Part shown: positions 21,646-32,700 of the stretch, in pieces
Layout of the letters: each line of letters begins with the position of its first letter
How positions within the stretch are numbered: the stretch's first letter is position 1
DNA from: Ipomoea triloba
Lineage: Eukaryota > Streptophyta > Magnoliopsida > Solanales > Convolvulaceae
Length of the DNA: 64,000 bases
Direction: 5' to 3'
Assembly (NCBI RefSeq): GCF_003576645.1
Contig: NC_044925.1
Coordinates: forward strand, 16,961,320 to 17,025,319
Position numbers and translations under genes: made by a program
Notes under the pieces: generated by a model
What the model saw: the letters and a program-made list of their open reading frames with translations, nothing else
What the model was told of the DNA's origin: nothing
The model's database searches: none

Positions 21646-22566
21646 ATGACTAACCAAAACGAAAAGCCGCCCACCAACCACAAGCAGCAGCAGCACATTG
21701 ACAGAAAGAGGAAGAATGTAAACAACAATGACAATGCCAAATCCATTCGGATCAATCCTAAACACGAAGATATGCTTGATCTTTGCTTGTGGTCTCCAAA
21801 CCACTCTGCAAATCCATCCTCATTCTCGTCTCCACCCACCACTCCAACCCCATCTCAATGGCAGCTAAGTTTGTCTCCACTATCCTCGCAGCCAAGTGCC
21901 CACCCACCGCCGCAGCAGCCAAATCCAAACCCTTCACCACCCTCCTCCCCGCAGGAGAGGGCGGGGGAGGGGGATGGAGAAGGTAGTATTGACAATGACA
22001 ATGACAACGACGACAACAACAACAACAAGGATGCTGTTGACAATGACAACGACAACAACGATGCTATTGACAACAATAGCGAAACTATCGTGCCACCTTA
22101 TGAATGGGCGACCGATAGGCCTGCCATAGTGCATACTCTAGACCATCTGTTATCGAACCGGATTGAGAAGATCAAGGGAGAAGTGAAGTGCAAGAGGTGC
22201 GAGTGCGAATACGAAATGGAGCTGGATTTGAGAGACAATTTCTCACAATTGGAGGAGTTCATATGGGAAAACAAAGACGAAATGTACGAGCGCGCGCCCG
22301 AAGTTTGGACCAACCCGACGCTCCCCAGGTGCCGCTACTGCCACCAAGACAACAGCGCAAAACCCGTGATAAGTCGCAGCCAGAAAGCCATAAATTGGCT
22401 CTTCTTGCTACTGGGCCAGCTGCTGGGGTGTTGCACCCTGGTTCAACTCAGGTATTTCTGCAAACACACAAAGAATCACAGGACCGGTGCCAAGGATAGG
22501 CTGCTTTATCTTGCCTACCTCACTTTGTGCAAGCAGCTTCGCCCAACCGCTCCTTTCCATCGCTAA
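21646..22566 (+). CDS. DUF7086-family plant protein, 306 aa, single exon
   Basis: An intact frame from ATG 21646 (MTNQNEKPP) to TAA 22564-22566. In-frame codons upstream (from 21628) contain no ATG before this one, so it is the first usable start. Residues 1-148 are low complexity: Pro/Ser-rich, then Asp/Asn repeats from a GACAATGACAACGAC-type microsatellite. Residues 149-306 form the conserved part: YEWATDRPAIVHTLDHLL, a CKRCECEYEM zinc-like pair, FIWENKDEMYERAPEVW, then CRYCHQ, KAINWLFLLLGQLLGCC and YFCKHTKNHRTGAKDRLLYLAYL. This pattern matches the plant DUF7086 family, whose function is unknown to me. The paired cysteines suggest metal binding. No intron is needed. It is the only intact non-transposon gene seen here and is flanked by retrotransposon debris. 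Confidence 0.88.
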   Translation: MTNQNEKPPTNHKQQQHIDRKRKNVNNNDNAKSIRINPKHEDMLDLCLWSPNHSANPSSFSSPPTTPTPSQWQLSLSPLSSQPSAHPPPQQPNPNPSPPSSPQERAGEGDGEGSIDNDNDNDDNNNNKDAVDNDNDNNDAIDNNSETIVPPYEWATDRPAIVHTLDHLLSNRIEKIKGEVKCKRCECEYEMELDLRDNFSQLEEFIWENKDEMYERAPEVWTNPTLPRCRYCHQDNSAKPVISRSQKAINWLFLLLGQLLGCCTLVQLRYFCKHTKNHRTGAKDRLLYLAYLTLCKQLRPTAPFHR

Positions 22567-22991
22567 TTCTATTTTACTTAATTAGGTTCAAACTTGAAAG
22601 CGAAGCAGATCTGATCTCATCTATCTGGATATTAGCACTTAGTTTTTGTAATTTAATTTACTTTTGTGTCTTGTGCTCAGATGACATGTAGTGACTCTCT
22701 CATATGGGATGTCATTAGACACCACAATGTAATAGAGTCAGTAGCATTAAAAAAACAATGTGGTTGACTTCTTGCCTGGTTGTAACTTTTACTTCTAAGT
22801 TCTAACTTACCATCAATACTTGGAAGGTTGTAATTATTTGTAAATTTTTTACTTTTTGATTTTTTTTTTAATCCAAACAAACCCAAAATCCGATTAGAGT
22901 AGTCCGAATCTTAACTTTTTGTTACTAAAGTTGAACGGGTTAGGATTAATAAAAAAAAAAAAAATCGAAATTTGAATGGCTTCGCGGTTGG
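22567..22991. other. 3' flank of DUF7086 gene, no gene seen
   Basis: AT-rich sequence containing the likely 3' UTR. No canonical AATAAA stands out close to the stop. The short minus-strand frame at 22677-22886 has no domain. Confidence 0.5.
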
Positions 22992-23000
22992 TTGTGGGTC

Positions 23001-23726
23001 CCATCGTTATACCCTGCACCACGGTGCAATGTGCACCACGTACGTAAAACGACGTCGTTTCGGTGTTAGTAGACGCGGACGCGAATGACTCAGGGAATTC
23101 ATTATCTATAATACACAGAACCGAATGACTCCAGGGAATTCATTATCTATAATACACATAATCATTATATAGAATACACAGAACGTTTGCCTAGAATACA
23201 CAGAATGTTTGCCCATAATACACAGAATATTGACGCAAAATACACAGAACTCATCCTCCTAACATTCGAATGCACAAACACATCACAACTTGTGTTAATA
23301 AACTTGTGTTAATAACATGAATACACATAATATTTACACAAAACTCATCCTCCTAACATTCGAATGCACAAACACATCACAACTTGTGTTAATAAACTTG
23401 TGTTAATAACATGAATACACATAATATTTACACAAAATACACAGAACTCATCATCCTAAACATTCGAATGCACAAACACATCACAACATGTGTTACTAAC
23501 ATGAAATCACATGTGTTACTAACATGAATACACATAACGGTTGCCTATAATACACAGAATGGTTGCCTAGAATACACAGAATGATTGCCTGGAATACACA
23601 GAATATCCGAAACGGGGAACGTGATTTCCAAAAAAATGGACGATTAGTTTACAATGCTCAAAACGACGTCGTTTAGGTACGTGGTGCACATTGCTATGTG
23701 CACCGTGGTGCACAGTATAATTTACC
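23001..23726 (+). mobile_element. Mutator-like MITE, copy 1, with 9-bp target duplication
   Basis: Flanked by TTGTGGGTC on both sides (22992-23000 and 23727-23735). The ends carry long inverted repeats that are themselves palindromic: TGCACCACGGTGCA next to ACGACGTCGT, at about 23015-23060 on the left and 23660-23712 on the right. The interior is a minisatellite of roughly 20-bp units around AATACACAGAATG, plus a duplicated block of about 80 bp (two copies between 23255 and 23420). There is no coding capacity. An 8-9 bp duplication and long inverted repeats fit a Mutator-derived MITE. A second, inverted copy is at 41835-42593. Confidence 0.75.
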
Positions 23727-23735
23727 TTGTGGGTC

Positions 23736-24504
23736 TAGGTGGGCTTATTGAGCAGGCTATATTCCCTCGTGCGGGGCTCAACTAGGATTTTGCTCGACCG
23801 TATGCCTCTTTTTTTTTTCTTTTTTTTTTTCCTCTTTTTTTTTCCTTTATGGAGGCACAATACCTTGCTACGTACGGTCCAGTCCTGCCCAAGCTCCTCA
23901 GGCTGCGTATGATTCTTTATTTTCTCTTTTTTTATTTTCTATTATTTTCTTTTTTTTTTGTTTGGAGGCGTGATGCTTTGGTGGGCCGCCTTCCCTATTT
24001 GCTAGCTCAGAAAAGATGAAAACTTTGTTTCTAGCTCAAAAAGATGAAAACTTTTTTTTTTCCTCTCTATCTTTTTCTCTCATTTTTTCTTGAGGCTAAT
24101 AATGATAGTGAGTGTACGGGTGTGAAATGTCATCAGGAATGTCATCCTCAGGGGATTGGGGGCTATAACACGTAGTATGCAATCACAGGAAACTAGACAC
24201 TAATATTAGGAAATCAACAAGAAGCTAATCAATCCACAACAAGTAGTTTTATGTATATTATTTATTTAACAACACAATAATACCTCTAATATACCAAAAA
24301 ATTCAAGATTATTATAATAATATTTAACATATAATATATTACACAATTAAAGTAACAAAACTAATGAAAACCAAAATTCAATAAATACAAACAATATAAT
24401 ATAATAACTATGCTTAAATTTAATAATATGAATATTAGATAATTAAAGCAACAAAACTAAATATTGCGATTAATCAAATCCTAGGGACCTAATAAACAAC
24501 ATAA
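23736..24504. other. T-rich spacer, no gene seen
   Basis: Several long T tracts (23810-24090) and a short GCTCAAAAAGATGAAAAC direct repeat near 24006-24050. AT-rich with no coding signal beyond 24140. Confidence 0.5.
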
Positions 24505-24650
24505 CCAGCTTGGTTGGCGTGAGTGGCTCGGCACTCTTGCCCCTTAAGAGGAGGTCGGGAGTTCGATCCCCTTTCCCTTGTATGGAAAAACCAATATGAA
24601 GCTTAGACTTTTCCTCACTCATTCTCCCTCTTCTTCCTCACTCATTCTCC
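24505..24650 (+). mobile_element. tRNA-derived SINE head with A and B boxes
   Basis: The segment has an A-box-like TTGGCGTGAGTGGC at 24514-24527 and a B-box-like GGAGTTCGATCCCC at 24558-24571, spaced as in a tRNA gene. The intervening bases do not form a clean cloverleaf with a proper 3' end, and a non-tRNA CT-rich body (CTCACTCATTCTCCCTCTTC, repeated) follows. This indicates a tRNA-derived SINE rather than a tRNA gene. The 3' boundary is not clear. Confidence 0.6.
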
Positions 24651-25168
24651 CTCTTCTTCCTCACTCTCGGCGAACACACTCACCCGGACGCCACTCCGGC
24701 ATCCTTTCTTCCCTCTCTCGGCCGTCGAGTTGGTAGGGATACAGCGGCCGGCGAGGCTGTAACTGGCGTGACCATCTCCCCTACAAAGCAGCTTACTTTT
24801 TCAGGTTGACTCTCCCCACTCCGGTGAAGCTCCAAGAGGTCCTTTATTATTTTGTTATCTTTTTCTTTTCGTATTCTTAACATAAATAAAAAGTTGATAA
24901 ATGTAAAAAAGAAAAATGGAGGAAGTGCTTACTATAAATCACCTCTTGTTCCTGCTGTTTATCTCTGTTTGTGCTTCAATGTAAATGTGAGATTTCATCA
25001 GTGAGCATGTAGTATTTATAAGTGGTTTTCTCCCAAAATTCAAATTCAAAAAGATGAAATCATTATTTTTAGCACCTGCATGCTTTTAATGCACATAACT
25101 TGTAAAGCTAAACATCACATTGGTAAATGATACAAATTTATTACCTTTTACATTAATATATTTAGTAT

Positions 25169-25218
25169 ATATAATGCAGCACAAAGCTCAGTGCATTGAG
25201 CTTTGTGCTGCATTATAT
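25169..25218. repeat. Perfect 22-bp inverted repeat with 6-nt loop
   Basis: ATATAATGCAGCACAAAGCT plus CA forms the left arm (25169-25190). GTGCAT is the loop (25191-25196) and the exact complement is 25197-25218. The arms pair without mismatch, so a transcript of either strand would form a strong hairpin. It could be a tiny MITE or a cruciform; a microRNA is possible but the loop is very short. Confidence 0.85.
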
Positions 25219-25379
25219 TAATATATATTAAACTTCCAAGATATCCCAGATATAATAATAAATAAATAATAAACAAATCTCTATCTATAAAATGTGTTCA
25301 CACTTGGGCGGGGAAAATTTTTGTCAACTTCATTTTGGTTTAATATAGATAGAGATAGAGATAACCGAGAAAGATTCGC

Positions 25380-28300
25380 AAAATAATTAATAAAAGTGGT
25401 TAAATTTTGGGAAGTAACTAAATACATGCTTTGCCAATGCAAACCATGAAAACTTAGAAGTATAATTGAACTAAATTTATAAATTCTAAGAAATTGTGAT
25501 AAAATTATTATCTAATGGGTGATAGATTTATTGACATCAAACTTGCCTGTAGGCTAAAGTTTTAATTCTATTAAATTCAATTAAAACCCTTATGATAAAA
25601 TTTTATCCCAATTATTAAATAGACAGAAGAATCTAGAGACATAAAACTTGCCTGTGGGCTAAAGTTTTACTCAATTAGATCCAACTGAAATTTTTATGAT
25701 TAAACAATTATCAAATGAGTTGAAGAATCAAGTGATATAAGACTTGCCTGTAGGCTAAAGTTTTAATCAACGAGCTGAGATTCATTACAACTATTATGAT
25801 AAAGCTTAAGAAACCATGTTCCTTTTCTTAATCCCTGTGGGTAAATTAAGAAATATGATCTAAAGTTTGCATCATAAAATTAAAGTTTATGATAGAGATG
25901 TAAATTATTTACAAATAACCATAAAATAAATAAATTTATTTATTTCTATCATTACTGATAAAACTACTAAACTACATTCCGATACATAATTGCATGTGGG
26001 CTAAATTATGATCATAGTCCAGAATTTAATCCTAATTAATCATACAAATATAACGAAATTGCTTGTGGGCTAAATTCCATCATATTAAATACAATTAATC
26101 ACAAATGATTTGTCTAAAACTTTATGTGATCAAGATAAACCGCTCAATATATAATTTTAACTGATTAAAGATGATGTGGCTACTCCCCAACCAAATTAAA
26201 ATTATAAGATCACTAGACAATTATCAATTCATTGCCTAACTTTTATGTGATTCAAGCTTAAGAGAAATCAGTAAATTAAAGATGTTATGGCTATTCTTTA
26301 ATGAACTGAAATCAAATCACATTGGCAAGGAATAAATAAAAAATTTTAACAAGCAGATTATACCATATCGTGATGGGAAAATCCAAATATATGATATTTA
26401 AGGGGACTAGTGGCACAAGATGTTCTTAAGTCATGGCCATAAAACTAGTATGCCTCCTCAATTCATATGCACTCAATGTATAACTGTTTGGGGGTATAAA
26501 CCTAAAAATTTGTAGGGTATACACCAAAATTGCATGGTTCACCTATGATTAAAGCTTGAATGGGTGAACTAAATCAACGGTCCAAATGTACTAAGTTCAG
26601 GCACTACCGTAACTAAAGTTTATGCATAAGTCCAACTTAATTAGGAACTAATATAATTCCATCCTAAATTTATGCATTGCTAAAGGCATAGTAAAAAAAT
26701 ATTTTTCATAACAAAATATTATGCGTTGGACAAATTAATATGCATAAAATTAGGCATTTAACTCATATATTCTAAACAAATCGCATAACTTAAGACAATT
26801 TTTAATATGAGCTTTCAAAGCATAAACTTATTAATATTCAAACTCTAATAAGTCCAAACCAAAGAGACCAAATTTTTGAATAGTAAAGTAATAAATATAT
26901 ACTTTGAAATTTCAAACTTTAAACCCATTAAAATGTTTTAATACATAAAGATCAAATTTATGAGAAATAGACCGAATTTACAAATTCCAACAATATTTAA
27001 CCAAAAATATATATATTGTCATTTGTAAATCAAAATCTCACAAACCCTAATTGCATAATTAATCCTAATATTATGCACTTAATGTGATCAAATTCATGAA
27101 ACAATCTAAAGAGTATGAACCAACTATAAAGTACGAATTTACACTAAATATTCATTATTCATACTTAACAAATTAAAATATGGGCATAACGAACTAAAAT
27201 CATAATTCAAAGAACTTAAAGAATAATGGAATTAGTGGCAATAGCCAGTTGCCTTAGCAAATATGTTTTCCCAAAATTACTAAATTGATTCTCCATAACC
27301 CAATTAATAATATTATTATCATTAATGGCAAATTGTAAATAATCCAAAAGGCAATAGCCATAATAATATTATCACATTAAATAGGAGACTAAATATGGAA
27401 AAATAATAGTTAAAACCACTTACTGTAGAAACGTTCTCGCATATAATTTTGAAACTTAATAAAATTTAAAGTCCGAAAAGTACCAAAATATTTTCTTAAC
27501 TGGAACATTGTCACATAAACTTAATTGGAAACAATTCAAGGTTTACAACTGAATACCATATTAATATTAATGGTTTCATTAATTAAAATATTTTATGGTA
27601 ATAATCAACATTATAACCAACATCAATATTTAACGATGACAACCAAATTACGGTAAGACACCTTCTTAATGTTTCCATATTTGTAAAGATAGAATATGTG
27701 ACTAGTCCAAATTAGCGGTTAACCTAAGGCTTGGTTAGGATTTTTAAGACACATAATAGAGAGAGAGACTAACTGAAGTACATAGTATTACCAAAACTAA
27801 ATGGTGGAAACCGAATGGGTAAGGTTTATCCACCCTTAATGACAAAACTACCAAGCTATATGCCGATGCATAATCTCAGTGGGCAAATTATGATCATAGT
27901 TTAGTATTTTATCCTAATTAACCCTTTAAATATAACAAAATTGCATGCGGGCTAAATTTCGTCAAATAACGCAGAGTTAACTACAAGGTTTCTTGCCTAA
28001 ACTTTATGTGATTAATCCTTAATATGTAATTTCAGTAAATTAAAGATGCTGTAGCTACTCTTTAATTGACCAAAATTGAAGATAATCACAATGGCAAGGG
28101 TATTTAAAGCCTAATCAAACAAATTAAACCAAAACATGATAAACAATCCTTAGGTATACTCCCAAGAAAGTTGGTTGGTGCTAAGGCTCTATTAAAAACC
28201 AACTTCTTAGACAGAGTAGTGTCGCAAGAGGACTAGTAGCAATATGGCGGTTTGAGCCAGCAAGGCGTGAAAGCCAAGGCTAGGGAACTAGTATTCCTCC

Positions 28301-28590
28301 CCAAGAAACTTCCCTAAATCATGTGTTCTCATATTTGAAGTAAAATCGTTTGGTTGATCTATATAAATGTAGATTAACCTAAGGATAAGGCTTTAAATAG
28401 GGTAGTACTATGAAGAGTTTTATGTACGTTATGTGCTTTGAAATCCTCCAAAAGAAGAGTATTTGACTGAAAGAGTAAGAATATGCATAATCTATTCTTA
28501 AAGGCACTAAATTCACCTAAAAGGTACTAAATTCAATCTTAATGAACATGCTTTTCTAAAGTCATAATTATAACAATCAAATAATATAAT
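25380..28590. repeat. AT-rich repeat field with GCCTGTAGGCTAAAGTTTTA and related motifs
   Basis: No reading frame of note in more than 3 kb. Three degenerate tandem units of about 100 bp lie at 25500-25810, each carrying ACTTGCCTGT(A/G)GGCTAAAG (25541, 25645, 25742). Two longer homologous direct segments, about 25930-26470 and 27835-28310, share TGCATGTGGGCTAAATT-like, ACTTTATGTGAT and AAATTAAAGATG(T/C)TGTGGCTA-like pieces in the same order, each followed by a GGACTAGT motif. They may be remnants of one repeat family or the arms of an old LTR element. I cannot assign a family. Confidence 0.5.
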
Positions 28591-28592
28591 TA

Positions 28593-28599
28593 GTGCAAT

Positions 28600-28645
<46 letters not shown>
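28593..28645. repeat. (AT)n microsatellite
   Basis: About 26 uninterrupted AT dinucleotides. Confidence 0.9.
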
Positions 28646-28648
<3 letters not shown>

Positions 28649-28799
28649 TTATTTATTGCAATATATATAACATGCTCAGATTATGCATATTACGAACTCA
28701 AGCTCCACAATTAAATATTTAAATTGTAACACTGAATACAGTTTAAACCGAATATTCAATATTAAAATTAAAATTCAAACAAATTAAAACTTAATAATT

Positions 28800-29158
28800 T
28801 ATTCAATGCCTCTGCGCAATGCCTTCGCCATCTCGCTTCACCATAGCGCTGGTCCGCCTACGCCGTCCACTGCCCAGGACTCCAAATCGCGACGTCGTCA
28901 ACACCCGCTGCTCTCCGTCGTCCATGCATGCTTGAGGAGCAGCTAAAACCAGTCGCCTTAAGGAGAGAAGAGGACAGTGACGACGGCGGAAATCCAGCCC
29001 GCCTCTGCCTCCCCCACCTCTCCTCGTCGCAGCGCCATTGTCACCAGAAAACCAACACCACCGCCGATAGCCGTCGTCCAAGCAAGGCTCACCGTCGTTG
29101 CTTATGGAAATCGGTGACCGGAGGGAAAACGATGCAAATCCACAAGGAATGGGCAAAA
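28800..29158 (-). other. GC-rich island, possible exon fragment, no family recognised
   Basis: GC content rises sharply here between AT-rich flanks. A 147-codon minus-strand frame (to 29246) and overlapping plus-strand frames are open, but the translations are arginine/glycine-rich and low complexity with no motif. The minus frame also starts inside the neighbouring MITE. It may be a relic of a gene 5' exon. Confidence 0.3.
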
Positions 29159-29578
29159 ACTTGTGTGAGACCGTCTCACCATGAGACGGGTAGGGTCGGG
29201 TCGGGTCAAGATGCAATGGAACACTTATATGCACAAATGTCCTCAAATGTAATACTAATCAGGAATAAAATTTTTGTTACTTATAAGGTTAAATGTAATA
29301 CTTTTAAAGGAAAATACAGTACTTTTACCTTTCGATTTAAAAGTATTACATTTTTCTTCAAAAGTATTAGATTTTCCCTTATAAGTAAGGGGCACTTGTC
29401 AACATTACTTATTATGAAAAAAGTATTACTTTTTCTTTTATAAGTAACAAAAATTGTATTCTTGATTAGTATTATATTTGAGCATATAAGTATGACATTT
29501 GCATATATAAGTATGACATTTGCATGTTGCTTCGACCCATCTCACGAATAAGGATTCGTGAGATGGTCTCACACAAGT
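29159..29578. mobile_element. MITE with ACTTGTGTGAGACC ends
   Basis: The left end ACTTGTGTGAGACCGTCTCA is matched by the reverse complement of the right end, ACTTGTGTGAGACCATCTCA. Inner sequence has further inverted pieces (TTGTTACTTATAAG near 29274 and CTTATAAGTAACAA near 29437; TTTAAAGGAAAATACAG with related copies). It is about 420 bp with no coding capacity. This terminal motif is common in plant MITEs. No unambiguous target duplication was found. Confidence 0.7.
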
Positions 29579-29808
29579 GTGAAGGAGAAAACTCTTGTTG
29601 CGGCGAACATAGGAAAAAAAAAGGGGAAAAAAAATAATCAGAAAACTGATTTTTTATTTATTCAACAATCCAAATATTACAATCATACTTAATGCTAAAA
29701 AAATAATAATAATTTTCAGCGGTCCAAAAATCATATACAAAACACTTAATGCATATGAAAACTTAATATTGTTTTAGGCAAACAATCAACCAGGCAGAGA
29801 ATGATAAA

Positions 29809-30200
29809 GGCTCTTGATATCAAATGTAAGATCAATAATACTGTCTAAACATACAGAATGAATCTACGAGTAACCTAACCTCGTAGTAGCGGAAGCATAA
29901 ATCGTGTTGATCTCCAACCATAGTTGATGCCTTGTTGTGTTGTCTCATGAACTGTAAATCAGCCGTTTTGCCTCACACTTAACTCAGAACCCTAGATGGT
30001 GTCCTGGTATTATTTTCTGAGCAGTATGAGTATCATGTCTTTAGGTGCTATATATTGTCTGTCCTGCATCCCATCAATGCAAGCTTATATAAGCATATGG
30101 TGGATTGGACTAAACCTAGATGTCCAATCCAACCTATAGCTTAATGGGCCTAGTCCACTTGCACCATATTATTAAGGCCCACAATATATAATATATATTG
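29809..30200 (-). repeat. Degenerate copia-type LTR with adjacent primer-site relic
   Basis: On the plus strand CTCTTGATATCAAATGTAAG (29811-29830) resembles the reverse complement of a TTGGTATCAGAG primer site followed by an LTR end. The following 370 bp has the look of an LTR on the minus strand: a polyadenylation-like region, CGTAGTAGCGGAAGCATAA, and a TATATAAGC box near 30090. No gag follows on the other side. The right boundary is approximate. This is an old partial element. Confidence 0.45.
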
Positions 30201-30219
30201 TATTAGGAAAAAGTCTTAC

Positions 30220-30990
30220 AACTAGGTGATAATTAGGAAATTTATACCAAAAAATCATACCATATCTAGAAATAAAAATTGATAAATTAAAACAACGTCA
30301 GCAACTCACCAATTTCCATAATATGTCTCGACAATCCTATATAGCTTCTTCATATTATACTATATTTAGAAATAAAAATCAATAAAACAACATCACCAAC
30401 TCACCAATTTCCATAATAGGTTTTAACAATCCTCTATAGCTTCTTTAGATTGGATTTGTACCGTGTGAGATATATCATACATTAGGTTGAGAATGTGTTC
30501 TTTTTACCGTCTTTTTGAAGTGTTGTCAAGATAGTGGATTGGACTCACTTATGTTGGTCCCCTAGATGTCGATACGATTGTATTGAACTGGGTAAACAAT
30601 ACATTGTGTCATTACTTTCTGCTTGATTTAATTTTCGTATTTGGTCATATCACCGTTGCACTAACTGTTCAAACACGATTAGGGTTTGACTATTTCTCAA
30701 ACAGAGAAGTCAAATAGATAATCGGGTAAATTGAGTATCACATATACAAGAAAATCACAATTCAATTATTGCTAGAGGTTTTCAATTTTTGGAGTACAGA
30801 AAATGTTGGGTGACAAATTGAAGGGGAAGCTCCTGCTTTTGAGGTTTGTGTTGTTTTTAATTCTTGTTTTCATGTGTAATTTTTTCATTTTTTGGCTGAA
30901 GTGGGAGAGAAAATGAGTAGAGAGAAGAATATGAGCGGCCGTGTGCACGCCACGCGCACGCGGCACGCTGGGTGCATAAAGACTTTTTTT
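30220..30990 (+). repeat. Repeat family R, copy 1
   Basis: Begins near CTAGGTGATAATTAGGAAAT, runs through CTCACCAATTTCCATAATA, TTGTCAAGATAGTGGATTGG and GGTCATATC, and ends with a GC-rich core GTGCACGCCACGCGCACG followed by GGTGCATAAAGAC. Related copies lie at about 43335-43850, 45035-45785, 46595-47270, 47970-48085 and 49355-50105, mostly on the same strand. There is no coding capacity and no clear terminal inverted repeats. Confidence 0.7.
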
Positions 30991-31086
30991 TGGCTAAATG
31001 TAGCAATTTATTTTAAATTGAATAAATATTACGAAGGAATTAACGACGGAATATATTCCGTCGCAATGTTGTTTTTATTTTTACTA

Positions 31087-31825
31087 TATGAAACGACGTA
31101 GTTTTTTTTTTAATCAAAGCATATTTTATCTGAAGTACCCATTTCCTCCTCCACCCTAAGCCCTAAATCTAAATACAGCAGAAACCCTACATAGCAGCAG
31201 ATAGGACACCGCTCCCCTCACCACCTCATCGTCGCCGCAGCAGATTGGACTCCAGTCACGCCACATCTTGCCGGCTACGATGACGCAGCAGACGCCGCTC
31301 TTCTTACGGGCTTACCACATGACACCGCAGCAGATTGTATCGAACAGGGCAAACAATACATTGTATCATTTACTCTTTGTTTGATTTAATTTTCGCACTT
31401 GGTCATATCGCCGTTGCACTAACTATTCAATCACGATTTCTCAAACAGATAAGTCAAATAGATAATCGGGTAAATTGAATATCACATATACACAATTATT
31501 GTTTTGCATAATCTTCTGTTCCTTTTCCATTTTCAATGAATTAAGGATCTTTTTTAATTTTCCTATTTTACTCCTAACTTTGTTACTGATTATTATTAGT
31601 ATTAATCAGTGAATTCTATTTCTTTTTCATTTTTAGTGATTTAGAGATTTTTTTTTTATTTTCCTATTTTATTGATAACTTTTTTATTGATTATTATTAG
31701 TATTAATTAATCAGTGAATCCTATTTCCTTTTCCATTTTCAGTGAATTAAGAATCCTTTATTTATTTTCATATTTTACTACTAACTTTTTTACTAATTAT
31801 TATTAGTATTATTAATTATTAGTAA
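31087..31825 (+). repeat. Segmental duplicate A, left part (pairs with 51038-51776)
   Basis: AATCAAAGCATATTTTATCT at about 31113 starts a nearly colinear match with 51058 onward, through CACCTCATCGTCGCCGCAG, CATCTTGCCGGCTACGATG and the TTATTATTAGTATTA tract. The match continues on the other side of the inserted copia element at 36174. The 51-kb copy therefore represents the site before insertion. Confidence 0.85.
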
Positions 31826-31930
31826 TGTTAGGACTCTAGTTGTTGTGTTATACTAGACCTCTCACTTCCATAGTTTAGATATATTATCTCTGTACACTTA
31901 CGTTATTGATTAGTGAATTCAATCCTCATC
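31826..31930 (+). repeat. 5' LTR of the 31.8-kb copia element
   Basis: Starts TGTTAGGACT and ends AATCCTCATC. The end is TC rather than CA, yet both the empty site and the primer-binding site place the boundary here. I see no difference from the 3' LTR. Confidence 0.9.
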
Positions 31931-31939
31931 TGGTATCAG
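31931..31939 (+). promoter_or_regulatory. Primer-binding site (initiator tRNA-Met type)
   Basis: TGGTATCAG immediately after the 5' LTR. Nine bases match the plant initiator tRNA-Met 3' end complement; after that the match is lost. Confidence 0.8.
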
Positions 31940-31970
31940 TAGTCTCCAGGTTAGGTTTTTTCATCTTCTC

Positions 31971-32700
31971 ATGGCAGATTCTGACAATCACAACAGCTCT
32001 GCTCGTGATTCCGAGCGGACTGTCTCTGCCATCCCCGCCGTTGCACCGCCACCGGTCACCGCCTCTCTTTCATCGGCGCATCATTATGTGTCCATTAAAT
32101 TGACACTACGCAATTATCTGTTCTGGAGGACCCAATTGCTTCCGTTTCTTCGTGGCCAGGAGCTCCTTGGATTCGTCAATGGTACAATCCCCTGCCCAGC
32201 AGCGCCGGCTTCAGCAGTGCCTTCGTCGGTTCTGGCTGCGCAGACGTCGACGGCAGACAGCGGCGATGCTGCTGCGATTACTGCGGCTCGCTTGCACTGG
32301 CTCCGTCAAGACTAGGCAGTGCTCTCCCTCTGGATTTCCGCCATGTCCGAGGAGACAATGCATCTTGCTGTCGGCCAGTCCACCTCCCGTCAGTTGTGGT
32401 TAGCCATTGAGCGGTCGCTTGGTTCTTCTACCCGGTCTCGGACACTGAGGTTGCTAGGAGAGTTTCAGGGTTTGCGCCAAGGTGGCCAGTCCATTACCGA
32501 TTACATCAATCGGGCTCAAGTTCTCATTGAGGATTTATCTCTTGCCGGGCGGGCAATCTCACTGGACGACCAAAATTTATACGTGTTTCGTGGATTACGG
32601 CCTGAGTTTCGGCCGTTGGTGGCTTCTCTGACGCGTGGTGATCCTGTGCCTCTATCCGGTGCATCAGGAATATATCTGTGCGGACGAAGGTGCTGATCTT
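31971..32700 (+). pseudogene. Copia gag (Ale-like), broken
   Basis: ATG 31971 starts MADSDNHNSSARDSE. The copia gag N-terminal region (LTLRNYLFWRTQLLPFLRGQELLGFVNGTIPCP, read in two parts) is followed by a TAG stop at 32313-32315. The same frame continues with SLWISAMSEETMHL, SRTLRLLGEFQGLRQGGQSITDYINRAQ and LRPEFRPLVASL. The frame changes near 32660. The stop lies at a place where relatives usually have Gln, consistent with a C-to-T change. Confidence 0.85.

Noticed and set aside
23001..23726. CRISPR-like array from regularly spaced ACACAGAA units
   Set aside because: The units are contiguous minisatellite repeats between terminal inverted repeats in a plant genome, with no unique spacers.
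24514..24575. A functional tRNA gene
   Set aside because: A and B boxes are present but acceptor and anticodon stems do not pair well, and a SINE-like CT-rich body follows directly.
25169..25218. A microRNA precursor
   Set aside because: The loop is only 6 nt and the arms are perfectly paired for only 22 bp, too short for a typical plant microRNA foldback.
28803..29246. 147-codon minus-strand protein
   Set aside because: The frame is Arg/Gly-rich, low complexity, starts inside a MITE and is in a GC-rich patch where chance open frames are common.
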